Assembly (NCBI GenBank): GCA_038503075.1 | Contig: JBCAML010000019.1 | Location: 682,001 to 746,000 of the forward strand | Reading direction: 5' to 3' | Length of the DNA: 64,000 nucleotides | DNA from: Gyromitra esculenta | Lineage: Eukaryota; Ascomycota; Pezizomycetes; Pezizales; Discinaceae | In this document: one piece after another, positions 46,664 to 59,071 of the stretch | Layout of the letters: each line of letters starts with the position of its first letter | Numbering within the stretch: position 1 is the first letter of the stretch | Made by a program: the position numbers and the translations under genes | Notes under the pieces: model-generated | Database searches by the model: none | Seen by the model: the letters and a program-made list of their open reading frames with translations, nothing else | What the model was told of the DNA's origin: nothing

Positions 46664-49600
46664 TACAAACTTTAATAAAAACCTAGTATGTACCTACTGT
46701 GAAGCTCTTTTAATAAATTTCTCATACGCCATATACATTCTCTAGTCTAGCTATTTTACATTGTGTCTCTCTACTTGGTTGAAACATTCCTTCTTCAAGC
46801 ACCCGGAACCCGTCGACCTCACCGCGTTGTTCTATTGAAATCCCCCAATTGACGGAGGCATCGGTTAACCTCCTGTCATTTCCGGGGCCAGTGTTTGAAT
46901 CCAAGAGTTTCGCAGATGTTTTAATAAGCGAAAAACAAACTCAAACCAAGTATCAAGAGTCTCGCCGCAACTGGGATCTTCAGTATTATAGACATCAACA
47001 GGCGACTTTTGCGAATATTATCACATCCACACCATATTGTGATTAGTATAAATGTAGGTCCATGTATGTACGCGTGCTCTTTTCCTAAAAACACCTTCGC
47101 AGGATAATACGTATTTCATTACGTGTTTTTTAATGTACGCGTCCTCTCTTAATCGATTGCTTTAATCATCATAATCAATATGGGTGGGATCATGGGAAGT
47201 CATTCGATTTTTGGCCACCACAAAAATTCAATATTTCAGCTCAAGCCTGCAAGGCACAAGAGACATACATGTATCCTCTTGTCAAGTCTAAGATTTAAGC
47301 GACATTGCTCAGAGCACTGGTACGAGACAAGTTCTACCTCACGAACGTTCATATTTGCGTGATTTAGACGGGTCCCGACAACTGTAGCTAGCTAGTTAGG
47401 TGCATCCGAAAGTCCACCAAGAGCGATTGCAAAATTTACAGGATGCCCAATTGTCAGCGAAGGACAGCAGTTCCGCTACTGCGCCGCTTGCTTCGCTGGC
47501 ATCTCATCCCCTTTGTAATAAAGAATTTCCGATTCGTCTAACCACCCTGAGTAGATCGAGTGCTTGTCAGAGACATTTACAAATCTTGGCCAGCTCGACC
47601 TTCTTTATCAAGTTATTTCTGAGTCCAATAAATAGCTTGTATGCCTTGTTTGCCATGGGGCCTTTTCGGATTTTTCTTTATCCACAAGGTGGAGCTCGGA
47701 CCTGTGCAGGGGGCTTTTTTTCGTAAATTTATTTTTGAACACAGGGGTGTGCAATTCGGTCCATCCAGATTTTGAACATTCCTGTAGATCGCTCGCTGGT
47801 AATGTGAAGGGGACGAATTTGCGGTGGAACGTGAGTGTGAATCACCAACATACATGTATGTACCTATGTGGGATATGTTGTCCTGGGTACATACGATACC
47901 CACATGTATGCAGTGCGGAACATGTGACTTTTTATTTCCTTTGTTTTTATGCAGGCGCTCCTTTTTGAAAATCTGAGACCTCGGTTCAAGCTGTGGAATG
48001 CCAAACAGACTGCCGGGTAGCATTAGTATGCATACATGTATGACATAGCATAGGCAACTTCCTCCTTTGGTGATGACTGGTGATTATTGGATGCCGAGGT
48101 GGTTTCGGAACATAGCTGGCCTCCGAGTACCTATCATATCGTAATAGGGCCGAAGAGACCCTATCTCCCGAGCACTAGAGTGGCCATTGGTGGTCGATGG
48201 AGAGGAAAGTTGCGCCAAGGATGATTCTTTGTTGAAGGATTCGATGGGTATCGTAGGCATGTATATACCGGCAATCTGAAGCGGTATCTGTTGCTCGTTC
48301 CGCCAGGCCATATAGCGTTTTTTGTGGTTATGGGTAGGTCTCAGCTGCGGGCTTCACAGCAGATAGCTACTCTTAACTTGATATGATAGCCATTTGTTGT
48401 GCAATTTCCTTCTGGGAAGATTCCATCCATCCATCCATCCATGTATCTTGTGGATACGCACATCGAAGATGCAACCATGCGTTTCAGGCTGGTTGCTGGG
48501 AAAGTTTAACATACGGATAATTGCAGCGAGATCTTGTAATCTAGGAACCCGCAGCGAGATGTGCACCACAGCCAGCGGGAAGAAAGAAACAAATATCTGA
48601 AATTTTATTGCAAAACATAAAGTCCCCGTCCACGGCCAAGGATCTTCCGCGGCCACAATTCCGCTCGGACGGGGAACAGGGCTACGTGCCTATCATTATT
48701 TGACAGCAGCTTGTCGTGCGTCCTTTGGTGACTACCCGCCACAAAATCAACGCGCGGAAGCTCATCCGGCGATCTCATGCTGATGCAATGCTTCTAAATA
48801 AATTATTTTCGCTGCACTTTTAAAGCGACTTTTGCAAGAGCTTTCGTCCAATCTTTCCACGATAGCAACGATACCTGCCGAATCAGGAGCGATAGGCACG
48901 GAAAAGCCCGGTTACACATAGTCTTACATAAGTGTTTAACCTTGTCTTTCCCCAGATTGCGAACGAAGAGGTAGATCTGATATGCACATATGACCTGACG
49001 TCTTCTCGCTTGTTGCCCTGGAGTTTTCGTTTTCAGCCAAGCATCGTCAACTTGTCGTTGGATCGCGAGCATATCGCAAGGATAGCAAAGGGGGGCGGGT
49101 GCATAAATTTGGGGGATGAGATGCGCCATTTGCCCAACTCCACACTAGGTTTTGGGGTATCCCTTGCAAAAGCGTACAGGTGGGTCTCAACTTTCCTCAA
49201 CCCTTTGGCCCGCGATCGTCCTCTTTCCTTTTTCCCGCCTAGGTAAATATCGCAGTTACGAATCCCAATGGCTGCAAAATACGCAAAGAATTGGGATATC
49301 TCTATTGGATCTTGTTGGCTTTTTCAATATAGTAGACATTGGGTTGCCAAAACGACAAGAAATGATTGCACGTCGTTGAATCGACGTTGATACTGGCGGT
49401 TCCTGTGCTCAGACCTGCTCTGATCCTAAAGGGTAACCTCTCATTTGATGCCTCTTCTAGCCAGTTCGTAATTCATCGGATTTGGCGCCTCATCGCTACT
49501 CTTTCACAATGCGTATGAAGAACCATTGGCCTTCTTGTGCCTCGTGTTTTATATCGAGACTGGTGGACGAACTTTTTTACTTTTTGAATATCTTTGGCTC

Positions 49601-50538
49601 TAAAGTATCCTTCCTTGATTTTGCTATGGCTAGAAGGGAGAGGATCATTGTTAGGCCCTGCGTCAATCGGCAGTGTAGACCAAATAGGTAGACCAGTTTT
49701 TTTTTACTTTTTTTTTTTTTTACTTCGCACATTTTTTCTTCAACACAATCAAGTCCGATGGACGGAGCATCCTCCACACCACGTTTTGCACAAGCTGCGA
49801 CTAAGACAAACCTGCTGCCAATTACGCACTGCGGTCACCTTACTGAAGTGAGATGTGTGTTCGTAGGCAAAGAAGACTCAAAAAATGAGACTCCTCTAAG
49901 GCTGCAGATGCTCACACCCCCCCAATTTCCTGTGACGGTGGTTCGCCCCTCCACCAATCCAGCCATCCCGAGTCCCGCTTGGATGCGCGCGAAACAAAAT
50001 TTTCTTCAAATTGGCTTTTTTAGTCACCAAACCTAAAAACGAACGCACCCAACGCCGCCATAAGTTACATTGCACACACACACCCGTTACATACATCCAG
50101 CAACCCGCATCAACGCAGTCCGTAGTATCTTCTAGCCCGTCCAAAGCCCCACCGCCCACATTAACCCTATTTTATCTCTTGTCCCCCCTCTTCACCCCCT
50201 CTCACCTCCATCTCAGACTTTCACCATCACCAGCTCCGATAAACGTCGTTTCATTGAGAAGGATTTCTGCAGGGTGCGGTTGTGGAAGGAAGTGAGCGTG
50301 TTGAGAGTGTGAGTGAAGCTGTGTGCATGAGAGTGTGATGAGAGTTGTGAGAGGATGTGCTGAGTAGGGTTGGGAGTAGAGCCACGAGAATTATTGATTA
50401 AAGGTACGGACCTTTTTTTTTCCACAGAGTTTTCTTTTTTTTCCCACCATCTCGCTGCTGCTCAAGTGACTGACCTTATCCTTAAGACAAAAAAATAACT
50501 TCGCCGAATTTCGTTATATAAATTATCAACTTATCACC
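46664..50538. other. Gene-poor intergenic region
   Basis: No supported gene in 3.9 kb. It contains three TACATGTA palindromes (47266, 47851, 48033) and a short CCAT microsatellite at 48423-48443. A/T homopolymers lie near 49698-49722, and a CT/CA-rich stretch from about 50050 is probably the promoter and leader of the CCHC-protein gene. Frames of 60-136 codons overlap on both strands with no domain. Confidence 0.55.
48423..48443. repeat. (CCAT)5 microsatellite
   Basis: Five tandem CCAT units in intergenic DNA. Too short to mean much beyond a potential length polymorphism. Confidence 0.8.
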
Positions 50539-51583
50539 ATGTCATCGTTGTCTCGCAGAGCCTGCTATAAGTCTGTTGCCCCTCATCCTGCTTTGTCCCT
50601 GCCGTTTTTTGTTTCCTTGTGCAATTTTGTCAATTTAAACATTCTAAGCTGGCTGTCTAGGTGTGGATCCATCGGCCACTTCGCTGAGGTTTGTTCGTCG
50701 GCAGAGCGCCTTTGTTACAACTGTGAGTACTCTCATCCCCTTTTGGTAAAAATTTGCAATTCCCTCCCCTAGTACAACGGCGTTGACGTGTTTTGTGGGG
50801 TACAGGCAAGCAACCGGGTAAGATCAGGGTGGCGGGGTTCTTCCTTTAACTTTTTATGGTGCAGACGACTCAACGATAAACAGGTCACGAATCAAACACG
50901 TGCCCCCACCCCAGAACCACTGAAACTAAACAATGTTATCACTGTCAGGGTCTTGGACATGTGCAAGCGGATTGCCCTACCTTGAGGCTCTCAGGAGCCG
51001 GTACTGGTGGGAGGTGCTACTCGTGCGGCAATCCGGGACATTTGGTAAAACTATTTCCACATATTTTAAACATTTTTCGAATATCGATTAATGCTGACAA
51101 ACGCTCAAAGGCCAGGGCTTGTCCTAACCAGGTGGCTAGTATTGGTAGGGGAGCTGGTGGGTTCCCCCGCGGTGGATATGGAGGTTTTGTCCCACGGGGT
51201 ACATTCTCTGGAAATCCGCGCCCTGCAACATGTTACAAATGCGGTGGTATGTTTCTGATCCCCATCGCAATTAATTATTACTATATACTCAACATAATTA
51301 GGCCCGAATCACTATGCTAGGGATTGTCAGGCTCAGGCTATGAAATGCTATGCCTGTGGTAAATTGGGTCACATCAGCAGGGATTGCCAAGCTCCAAACG
51401 GAGGTCCCCTGAGCACTGCTGGTAAAACGTGTTACAAATGTGGTGAAGCTGGTAAGTCGTCAGTCTTCCTAGGTGCAGAGTATATTTCTAAAGTTCTCTA
51501 CAGGCCATATCTCTCGTGATTGCCCCCAAGCAATTGAACAGGCAGATCAGCCTTCTGTCGTCAACTCTGTGGTTGCAGCTTAA
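50539..51583 (+). CDS. gis2: Seven-knuckle CCHC zinc-finger protein (Gis2/Byr3/CNBP family)
   Basis: Seven exons, 50539-50570, 50661-50722, 50806-50817, 50884-51044, 51111-51246, 51302-51451 and 51504-51583, splice in phase to 210 aa. The product carries seven C-x2-C-x4-H-x4-C knuckles, the same number as yeast Gis2, fission yeast Byr3 and human CNBP. A Gly/Arg-rich segment (RGG-like) separates knuckles four and five. The family binds G-rich single-stranded RNA/DNA, associates with ribosomes and mRNPs and affects translation. Exon 3 is only 12 nt and encodes part of knuckle two (KQPG). Four of the seven knuckles (1, 2, 5 and 7) are interrupted by introns, so unspliced frames show only fragments. 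Confidence 0.95.
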
Positions 51584-52942
51584 ATTTCTTGAGATACTTT
51601 TTTCCCATCCAAAGATCAAAACATTTATTTCATTTGTTTTTTTGGGAATATGGAAATTAATTCTATGGATTCTGACTATTTGACCTCCGGGGATTTACTG
51701 GTGTTTCGTGGAACTTGCTATTGGGATCGGATCTGTTACTATATGTTCTTTCGGTTTCATACGGACAACGGTTTTTCTTTACTTTTCAAGGGCTGGTGAG
51801 GACTTCTTTTCGTTGTTCATATTTTTATTCTTCCATCGTTGAATTTCGTTCTGGGTACTCTATGCATTCGCATTCCAAAAATCAACGTGGCTACGTACAT
51901 ACAACGAAACCCTTGTTGAGAGCGACAGTGTTTGGAGAGATTTCCCACCATTATCTGAAAATACATCGGTCATGACTGCCATTATTGAAGAGAAAGAGTT
52001 ATTTTAGCTAGATCCATGGTGTCATAGGGTATGTATGTGCGTACTTCCTCTGGGGATTTACTAGTATCGACAATATGTGTCAATCAGTGGATAGGATTTG
52101 CCTGCTGTAAAGGTGAATATGGCTTCAAAAATTCAGCCAATGAGCACCGGATAATGAGTGATTTACCATGACCCAAGGCTGGGGTACGCCTATTACCCCT
52201 GATCCAAAATCGACTTCCTGACTTGCATATGATTTTTCAGCGTCCTCCCTGTGAACCCTACCCAAGACACGACACCGTTGAAGGTATCCGTTATTCGGGG
52301 ATTGAAGTCGTACGATCATCATGTGAATTGCAGAAAGTGGGAAAACAAGGGGGTTTTGGTCGCACAGCAGAGATGTGGACGGGCAAGCGGACGGTCCAGA
52401 TTCGGGCCTCCATGCCTTGGGGCTGCATGGTTTATAATCCATTTTTTCCTGCAAAGCGTTCCAATAGAAATGGAACCTGGCGCTCAGCTGTCCCGAATAC
52501 CAGGTCTTACGGAAAAAGCCACCGCGATTAGCTTGGGCGAGCTTAAATGGACGTCCGGTCCAGTGAGACGCATACTTCATTTTTTTTCCTTCTTTTCTTT
52601 TTCCCTGAAAATCAAAAATTTCGCTTGTTTATTCATATCCACCGCATATTATCTACGTAGAACGTATCAAACTACAAACTACTTCAGCTAGATTTATTGA
52701 TGAGGAATGCGGTAACAAAATGGCTCTCCCTGACAACATCATGGATCCGCATACTCCCTGCCGTCAGTTGTTTCTTCTCTTTATCTTGAAAAGAGAAATG
52801 TCTTAAATAACAATGCTAACTATATAGGCAGACCTCCTTCACGGAAATCAAATACTAGCAACATGATGATTCTTCATATGCTTTAACTGGTTCTCGGTCA
52901 AACCTGTGGAGTTTGTGCCAATCCTCGAGATCTAGAAGCCTG
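51584..52942. other. Convergent intergenic region between gis2 and dmc1
   Basis: The 3' UTRs of both genes lie here. Opposing frames around 52125-52690 (up to 151 codons) are not recognisable and overlap each other, which argues against both being real. Confidence 0.5.
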
Positions 52943-54873
52943 CTACTTAGTAGCCTCAGGGTCGTTGATTCCACTTCGCGGGGGTTGTGTTTAGTACTTA
53001 TAACCCGAATTAAATAGTGACGGAGAGATTGTGGATTGAGTAGATAACGAACCCGTTGGTGATGATGTAGGTGGCCTCACGCTCAGGACAGTCGGGACTG
53101 TCTTGAAGCTTGGCGACACGCTCTTCGCCACGACCTTTGCGCTGTTTTAAGTTAGGGGTTAATAGAAGATTTGTAGGCGATTATTAGCCCAGAGATGGAA
53201 TGGGGTGGAACCAAGAGAATCCTCGTGGCGGAAGCGTGAGCAAGGACGTGTCTTTTGAACGGTTAGAAATTAATGAATTTCTCCTAGTTGGGTAGAGGAC
53301 TCTCTTACCCGCCAACTTTTTTTCAGAAAATTTATTTGCTTAGCCATCTTCAAAATAAATTTTCAAGGAAGCATACCTGGTTTACGGCTGTGTGATTGTT
53401 AGCGTGAAAAGGTGCCTGGGATTTGAGATAAAAGATTACTCACCCATCTGCCCCCGCGAACAAAGCGCTGGCGCCTGGATCACTCTGAACCTGGTTCGTC
53501 TACACTTTTGTGTCAGCAAAGTTACATACGAGCATAGTCTTTGTCTAGAATTTGTGAATAGGCAAATAAATAAATAATAAGTACTAGAAGAACAGCGACG
53601 TTAAACTCTGAAGATATTTATTAGTTTGACTTGCTCGGAAACGGAGGGTATATGTATCAAAAAAAAAAACGCCCACCTTCGGACATATGAGAGAGTTTCG
53701 ATAGCATCTGACCGAGCTTTTGCTGACGCCTGTACAAGAGTTTAACTTCGATTGTAGTACGTGTGGTATCTAGGTGGCTTACTCAGAAAGCTCACCACGC
53801 CCACAGTAATCAACGCGAAAACACGCCATGATACTATCCACAATCTTCTGTCCATAAGTACAAAAACATCAAGCTCGTCATAGAAAGGAGAATATCGTAC
53901 CAAAAGCTTAAACTCTCCTGTCGCAAAGTTCTGACATAACCCATTAAGTAACTCCAATTGATGTTCCGAATTTAGCGCACGCCCATAGATTATGTTCTCA
54001 CAAGCGGCATCGCCGTCCACGCCAAATCTCTCAGAGATTTGCTTAATCCTCTCTGGGCGGAATGTGCCCTCAGTGTCGATGTATGCGACTTTACCCTCAG
54101 CACCGCCGTGGTCTTTTGGGAGTTGGCAGATTACCGCAGCAGTCATGCTGAGCTGGCTCTTTCCAGTGCGGAACTCGCCGAATACTTCCGTGATGCTCAT
54201 GGTCTGGATACCGCCACCAAGCATGCTGTCAAAGCTCTTGCTGCCAGTGGAGATACGGCATACCTTGCGTCTTATATGGCCGAGCTCGGAGGCGGTGATG
54301 AAATTGTAGGATGCAGGCTGGAGTAAATTGAGCTATCATCCAACAAAAATGTAAGTTGTGAAGAAGGGAAATTTTACAGCACATTTCGTTGCAGCTTCTT
54401 TGACCTTTTCGGTCTTTTGCTCGGAGAAGCCTAGGCAAATTAGATCGAGTTGAGGTTCTTTTTAGTAGTAGGGGGTTACGCGAACCTTTGATCTTAGAGA
54501 GATTTCTCCTCGTGGAAGCACAGACAGCCTTCAGAAATGTCTTAGTAAAGTTGTCCCCTGAGAATAACTGATACTTTTGATCTTGGGGTAAGACAAGGTG
54601 TAATCACAGCAATTGTCCAATATCCTGCAGACTTTAACTTCGAGATATCACTCGCACCAATACCTGGATTCAGCTTAGCATAGCTCATGCCTAATGAAAT
54701 ACATTAGTCAACAAATAAGGTGTTCAAGCTTACCATGCTGCTGTAGTTGATCCACATCAATGATTCCATCAATATCCTGTTTTATTAGTTAGCGAACTGA
54801 ATGGATAACTGCTGCTATGCCGGTATTTGGCCTGTTCACTGACGTCATCACCAAAGTCCTCAGTATTAGCCAT
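52943..54873 (-). CDS. dmc1: Meiotic recombinase DMC1 (RecA/Rad51 family)
   Basis: Fifteen exons on the minus strand splice in phase to 337 aa, the normal length: 54873-54844, 54776-54734, 54663-54608, 54528-54486, 54430-54378, 54317-53901, 53844-53783, 53729-53677, 53607-53585, 53499-53444, 53387-53377, 53315-53309, 53251-53212, 53141-53053, 52973-52943. An N-terminal helix-hairpin-helix region ([15 protein letters not shown]) precedes the ATPase core. Walker A is GEFRTGKS (residues 122-129) and Walker B is LLIVDS (213-218). SERQQKL and the L2-loop [10 protein letters not shown] follow. [16 protein letters not shown] and the C-terminal TNGGINDPE favour DMC1 over RAD51. It forms filaments on resected ends to pair homologues in meiosis. 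Exons 11 and 12 are 11 nt and 7 nt. All phases and acceptors agree, although the junction before IVDSIM uses an AAG acceptor. Confidence 0.95.
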
Positions 54874-55540
54874 GATGAATGATGGTTCTCTGTATTCACT
54901 CTAACTGCTGAAGGGATAATAGATAAGGATGCAAACAGCCTGATAGTAAAGTAAGCAGTGAGTATCTGAAAGATGTGAAGTGAGGTTTGATAACCCGAGG
55001 CTCACGAAGTAGGAGAAAGGAAGTGGTTGTACGTAGCTGGTGTATCTCTAATCCGGCCCTAGCCCGGGTCATTGTCCAGGCTCTGACTTTCCGAGGCGCC
55101 AGTAGTCTACCCGGGTGTTCTGTCACGCTCCTTCGAATGTTTGAGTATCCTTGCTTGCATGCTATGTAGGCCATCTTGTCATTTAGCCCTTGAAGGTGCC
55201 TAGTGCTCACTGTAGGGTTTTCGAACGCTCAAGCCACTGGGGCTTATGAGGCTTGATGGCCTTGAATTTCTAGCCGTCTAACTTTTATAGCTTCAATATT
55301 CCTAGCACACAACCCAAGAAAGGTAGCTGAACACCAAAGCGAATCTACAGCACTGTGGGCTGTGCTACTAGACCCCTCGAAGCCTGGCAATTCTTCGAGT
55401 GACATATTGTGATTATAACGTCCAGCCCTTGACTCTTGGCAACCAGCTCACGTGACCACATGGGAAAAAAACGGCTACTACTACACCACCATGCGAGAAG
55501 ACTTTTGAGCCTCTAGTCTCAACCTCCACCAGTCTCAAAA
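54874..55540. promoter_or_regulatory. Divergent region between dmc1 and rrp7
   Basis: These 667 bp separate two head-to-head genes. Only small frames are seen, and a TCACGTGACC E-box-like word lies at 55449-55458, close to the rrp7 start. It should contain both promoters. Confidence 0.5.
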
Positions 55541-56509
55541 ATGCCCAAACCCACAGAGACTCCCACAAAGATAAACGGCTACCTAGTTCTCCCTATACGA
55601 CTTCCAGAGAGCAATGCAGCAGCGCCAGCTATGCACTACATATACCTTCGCCGGCACGAACCGAAGATCCCCACTGCTACCGATAGCAATTCGCTGTTCG
55701 CCGTCAATATCCCTATAGATGCCACCGAGGCGCATATAAGGGGATTGTTTTCGAAGATTGGAGGCGGCATGGTGGAGAAGGTAATTTTTGAGGGCAAGGA
55801 GAGTAAGGAAGCCGTTCCCACTATTACGACAGATTCGCGGAAACGGAAACGGGGCAGTGATGCAATAGTGGCTACAGCAATGGAAACTTGGGATAGGGAG
55901 ATGAGGACGTCTGGGGCTACTGCAGTCGTCGTATTCGTGGATAAGGCTAGTTGTGAGATGAGCTGGAAGGCGGGCGCGAAAGCGACGAAGAGCAAAAATA
56001 AATCCAGTAACGAGGGAGAAGTTATTGTCTGGGGTGAAGGGCTCGGTGATAAAAAGTTTCCAGCTTTGGGAATATCACGTATGTCATTGAGGCTGTTTCT
56101 CTTTGTTCCATTAAGCTAGCACTGACCCTTCTCACTCTTTGCAGGCTACTTAACGCATCACAACCTTAGATTCCCCGACAAGGCCCTATTACAGCAATCA
56201 GTCGATGCATACATGGAAATTTTCGCCGAGAAAGAGCTCGAAAACCAGCGTGCTCTCGCCAGACGACGACAAGAACCTGACGAGGATGGGTTTACCACTG
56301 TGGTTCGTGGAGGAAGAAGGGCTCCCGCGCGACAAGAAGAAGCGGCAGCCATGGCAGAAGAGAAGAAAGGGAAAGCGGAGCTTAAAGATTTTTACAGATT
56401 CCAGGTCCGAGAGGTACGGAAAGAGCGACATCAGCAACTGCTGGCCAAGTTTGAACAGGACAAGAGGAAAGTGGCAGAGCGGAAGAACCAGAGGAAGTTT
56501 AAGGTATAA
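55541..56509 (+). CDS. rrp7: Ribosomal RNA-processing protein 7 (Rrp7)
   Basis: Two exons, 55541-56078 and 56145-56509, splice in phase to 300 aa. The N-terminal half contains the RRM-like Rrp7 domain (LFAVNIPIDATEAHIRGLFSKIGG). After a variable insert comes the long basic helical C-terminus (DFYRFQVREVRKERHQQLLAKFEQDKRKV) typical of the family. Before that stands EDGFTTVVRGG, another conserved patch. Rrp7 belongs to the UTP-C module with Utp22 and is needed for 18S rRNA maturation and 40S assembly in the nucleolus. The intron lies at codon 180 in phase 1. Confidence 0.93.
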
Positions 56510-56891
56510 ATACCTTCCTTATGTGACTTACCGAAATTATGCACTTACTAATGGATTTGATAGCCGTTGTGATAATGATATATACAAAAAAAATATTTCG
56601 TTTGGTGTTTGGGGAAGCCAGGCTTTTTATAATTTTTGTCCTTGTTTCTGCTCCTTAGTTTCGAGAAGAATATTCCCATATTTGATCGAGTTTTTATGGT
56701 TCTGTGCAGTGATCGGGCCTAAAGTTATTGCCATTTCCTCTAAACCCTTTCCACACCATGTCGCGAAAGGATTGGTTGCTGGACAATCAGAATGATAGAT
56801 GGATACTAAGGAGGAGAGCCAGGATACGTGAGAAGCGATACCCGGAATTAGGTTTCTCTAATTTCGTGGAGAGTCAAGTATGAGTGAGATT

Positions 56892-57565
56892 GTATATGTT
56901 CTGTCCCATATGCCAAGATATGGGATTTGCAAACCGTTCAAACCATTTCCAAATAGTACATTCTACTTCCAAAGTAGTATATACCATATACAAATATTTA
57001 CAAATAGAACAACTTTGTATTTGGTACAACCCATATTAAAAGCGGTGCTCTATATTCAAAGTACACCTTCAAAAAAACTGGTTTCCATAACCCGAAAAAA
57101 TTAAAATTAAATCAAAACAAAATCAAAACAAAGATCAACAACAAAACAAAATCAAATCAGAGTCAAAATCAGAATCAAAATAAATCAGAATCAAAACAAA
57201 ACAAAACAAACAACAAAACAAACAACAAAAACACTCAAGGGGGAAGCAGATTTTTTTATGATGTTTTCTTGCAAAGATGTTTCTAGAATGGAGAGTGTTT
57301 TGCTGGATGGATGTTTCGCTAGATGTTTCTGGGATAGAGGATGGGATGTTTTAGAGATGGAGGATTTTTTTCCTGCTGGCCTACAAAAATTATTTTGGCT
57401 AGTAAAAATCTATTTTCGAGTTTTTAGAAATTAAAAAATTGACATACAGCACAAGCTTTGCTTATGGAACAACCCATATTAAAAGTTATACTATTTGCCA
57501 ATATTGGTAAACGGTATGTGCGCTTTGCAAATCCCATATCTTGGCATATAGGACGGAACATATAC
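56892..57565. mobile_element. Inverted-repeat (foldback/MITE-like) element, about 674 bp
   Basis: The left end 56892-56933 begins GTATATGTTCTGTCCCATAT. The right end, read in reverse complement from 57565, begins GTATATGTTCCGTCCTATAT. Over 42 bp they differ at two positions, both C/T. The interior carries an A-rich CAAAA/ATCAA repeat at about 57093-57235 and two direct copies of ACAACCCATATTAAAAG (near 57027 and 57469). No transposase is present. TA next to the ends may be the target site. It lies about 380 bp past the rrp7 stop. Confidence 0.75.
57093..57235. repeat. A-rich degenerate (ATCAAAAC)n tract
   Basis: About 140 bp of AATCAAAAC, AAAATC and AACAAAAC units on the plus strand with almost no G. 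It lies in the interior of the foldback element 56892-57565. Confidence 0.8.
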
Positions 57566-58774
57566 ACGTAGTGGCAGTCGTTTAGTGAGATGCTAGCAAC
57601 AATACTATACTCTAGCAACAGGGCCAACTTCACCATGCAGGCAATGGAGCTTAAGTATCAAAATGAACAAGTAGGTAGAGCTATATAAAAAATATTTTTA
57701 TCTTTAATCATAGTTCTAAACTCTTTTGTGAGCATGGATAGCCCATACTGCTAAAGTATCGCTGTATGGTTTCGAATAACCGCAGCCACGCTTAGTACAC
57801 TAGCGCTATTGCGAGTCCCTCAAAACTCTTCTCGAGAGGCTGTTGTTAACATGTTCCTCTACATATGCTGAATTGATTTATCTGCGCCTAGTAGGGCTAT
57901 CTACTTCGTCCTGACTGCTGAATATTCACCAATAGAAAAATATTTTGTAAAAGGCGGCGAACTAGGGTTTAGAGATAAAAACATAACTTGTGGGAGTTTT
58001 ATGTCTCTGTGGTAAAAGATTCCGCGCGTATGCATAGAATGGTGTAAGTGATGTGATAGCGTCCCTTCGCTAGGGGGTTGGGAGGATCAGACGTCCAGCA
58101 TCCCCCCCTTTCCAAATGATCCAACTATGGTAATAACGCAGGCCTTAAACTGATATACCACTATCACCACAACTTAATCTAACAGTATAGCTATCGAATT
58201 TTCGAGGTTAGCTATCTTAATATTAACAATGCCATAATCGAACGATCCCCAATGGCGGAAATTTAAGACTAGTCTTTGGGTGCAGAGAGGGTCCTTTTTA
58301 TTACCCTAGACCTTAGAGGCATAAGAAATACTGGTGTTAAGTAACAGATTGCCCCTAGTTAACAAAATATATACACTGGTTATTCGATGAATATCGATCA
58401 GATTTGCAGTTTTCTAATATCTATCAGCCATCCGAACTAAATCGTGTTGATCGTTTGTTGAGAATATTCCAAAACTAGGGTTATCTGTTAGGATATATAT
58501 GCTGCATGAGTAAATATAATAGTATTAGTGGGGTTTGGTAATCATATTGCATCACTCGATCGCTTCTGAACTAATGCGGGGATATGTTACCACTCTGTTC
58601 AGCATTTTACATGGTATTAGCCACCCCTCCTCCGTCCTATTCCCAGGCCGAGTGGAGAATCAATCGACTAGGCCTTTCAGTGCCTCTACATAAACTCTAA
58701 GGCGTCAGTAGCATAGTAAACAAAATATTTATCTGCATTTACCCTCCATCGAAATACCCATCACTTATACGTAT
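57566..58774. other. AT-rich intergenic region, no gene seen
   Basis: No reading frame above about 60 codons and no recognisable structure beyond short A/T tracts. Confidence 0.6.
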
Positions 58775-59071
58775 ACCAGCTAAAAAAAAAAAGGGTTGTA
58801 AAGTGGGTGGACCTGGGTAGCAACCAACACCACTGGCACGCCTCAGCCTTGAATGTGCACATTATGACATCGGCATCTCCATAGCAATCAACACAACAAA
58901 TTGAATAATTAAATATTTCTTTCTTTAGAATAACTGGGGCTGATAAAGATGATGTTTGGGGGGGATGATATGATGATGTTGCTGATGTGGGGTTGAAGTT
59001 CCGTGTATGAGGTGTGATCTTGGTTTCTACCTAGGTTTACCCACTTTACAAATAATTTTTTTTAGCTAGTA
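58775..59071. mobile_element. Inverted-repeat element, about 297 bp, MITE-like
   Basis: The left arm 58777-58825 reads AGCTAAAAAA, then TTGTAAAGTGGG, then CCTGGGTAGCAACC. The right arm 59022-59069 is its reverse complement with changes. In the best 30 bp, 26 match and three of the four differences are G/A. The interior is non-coding. No clear target duplication is seen, so exact ends and class are uncertain. Confidence 0.6.

Noticed and set aside
52125..52691. Opposing frames of 151, 102 and 146 codons between gis2 and dmc1
   Set aside because: They overlap one another on both strands and match no family; chance openings are more likely.
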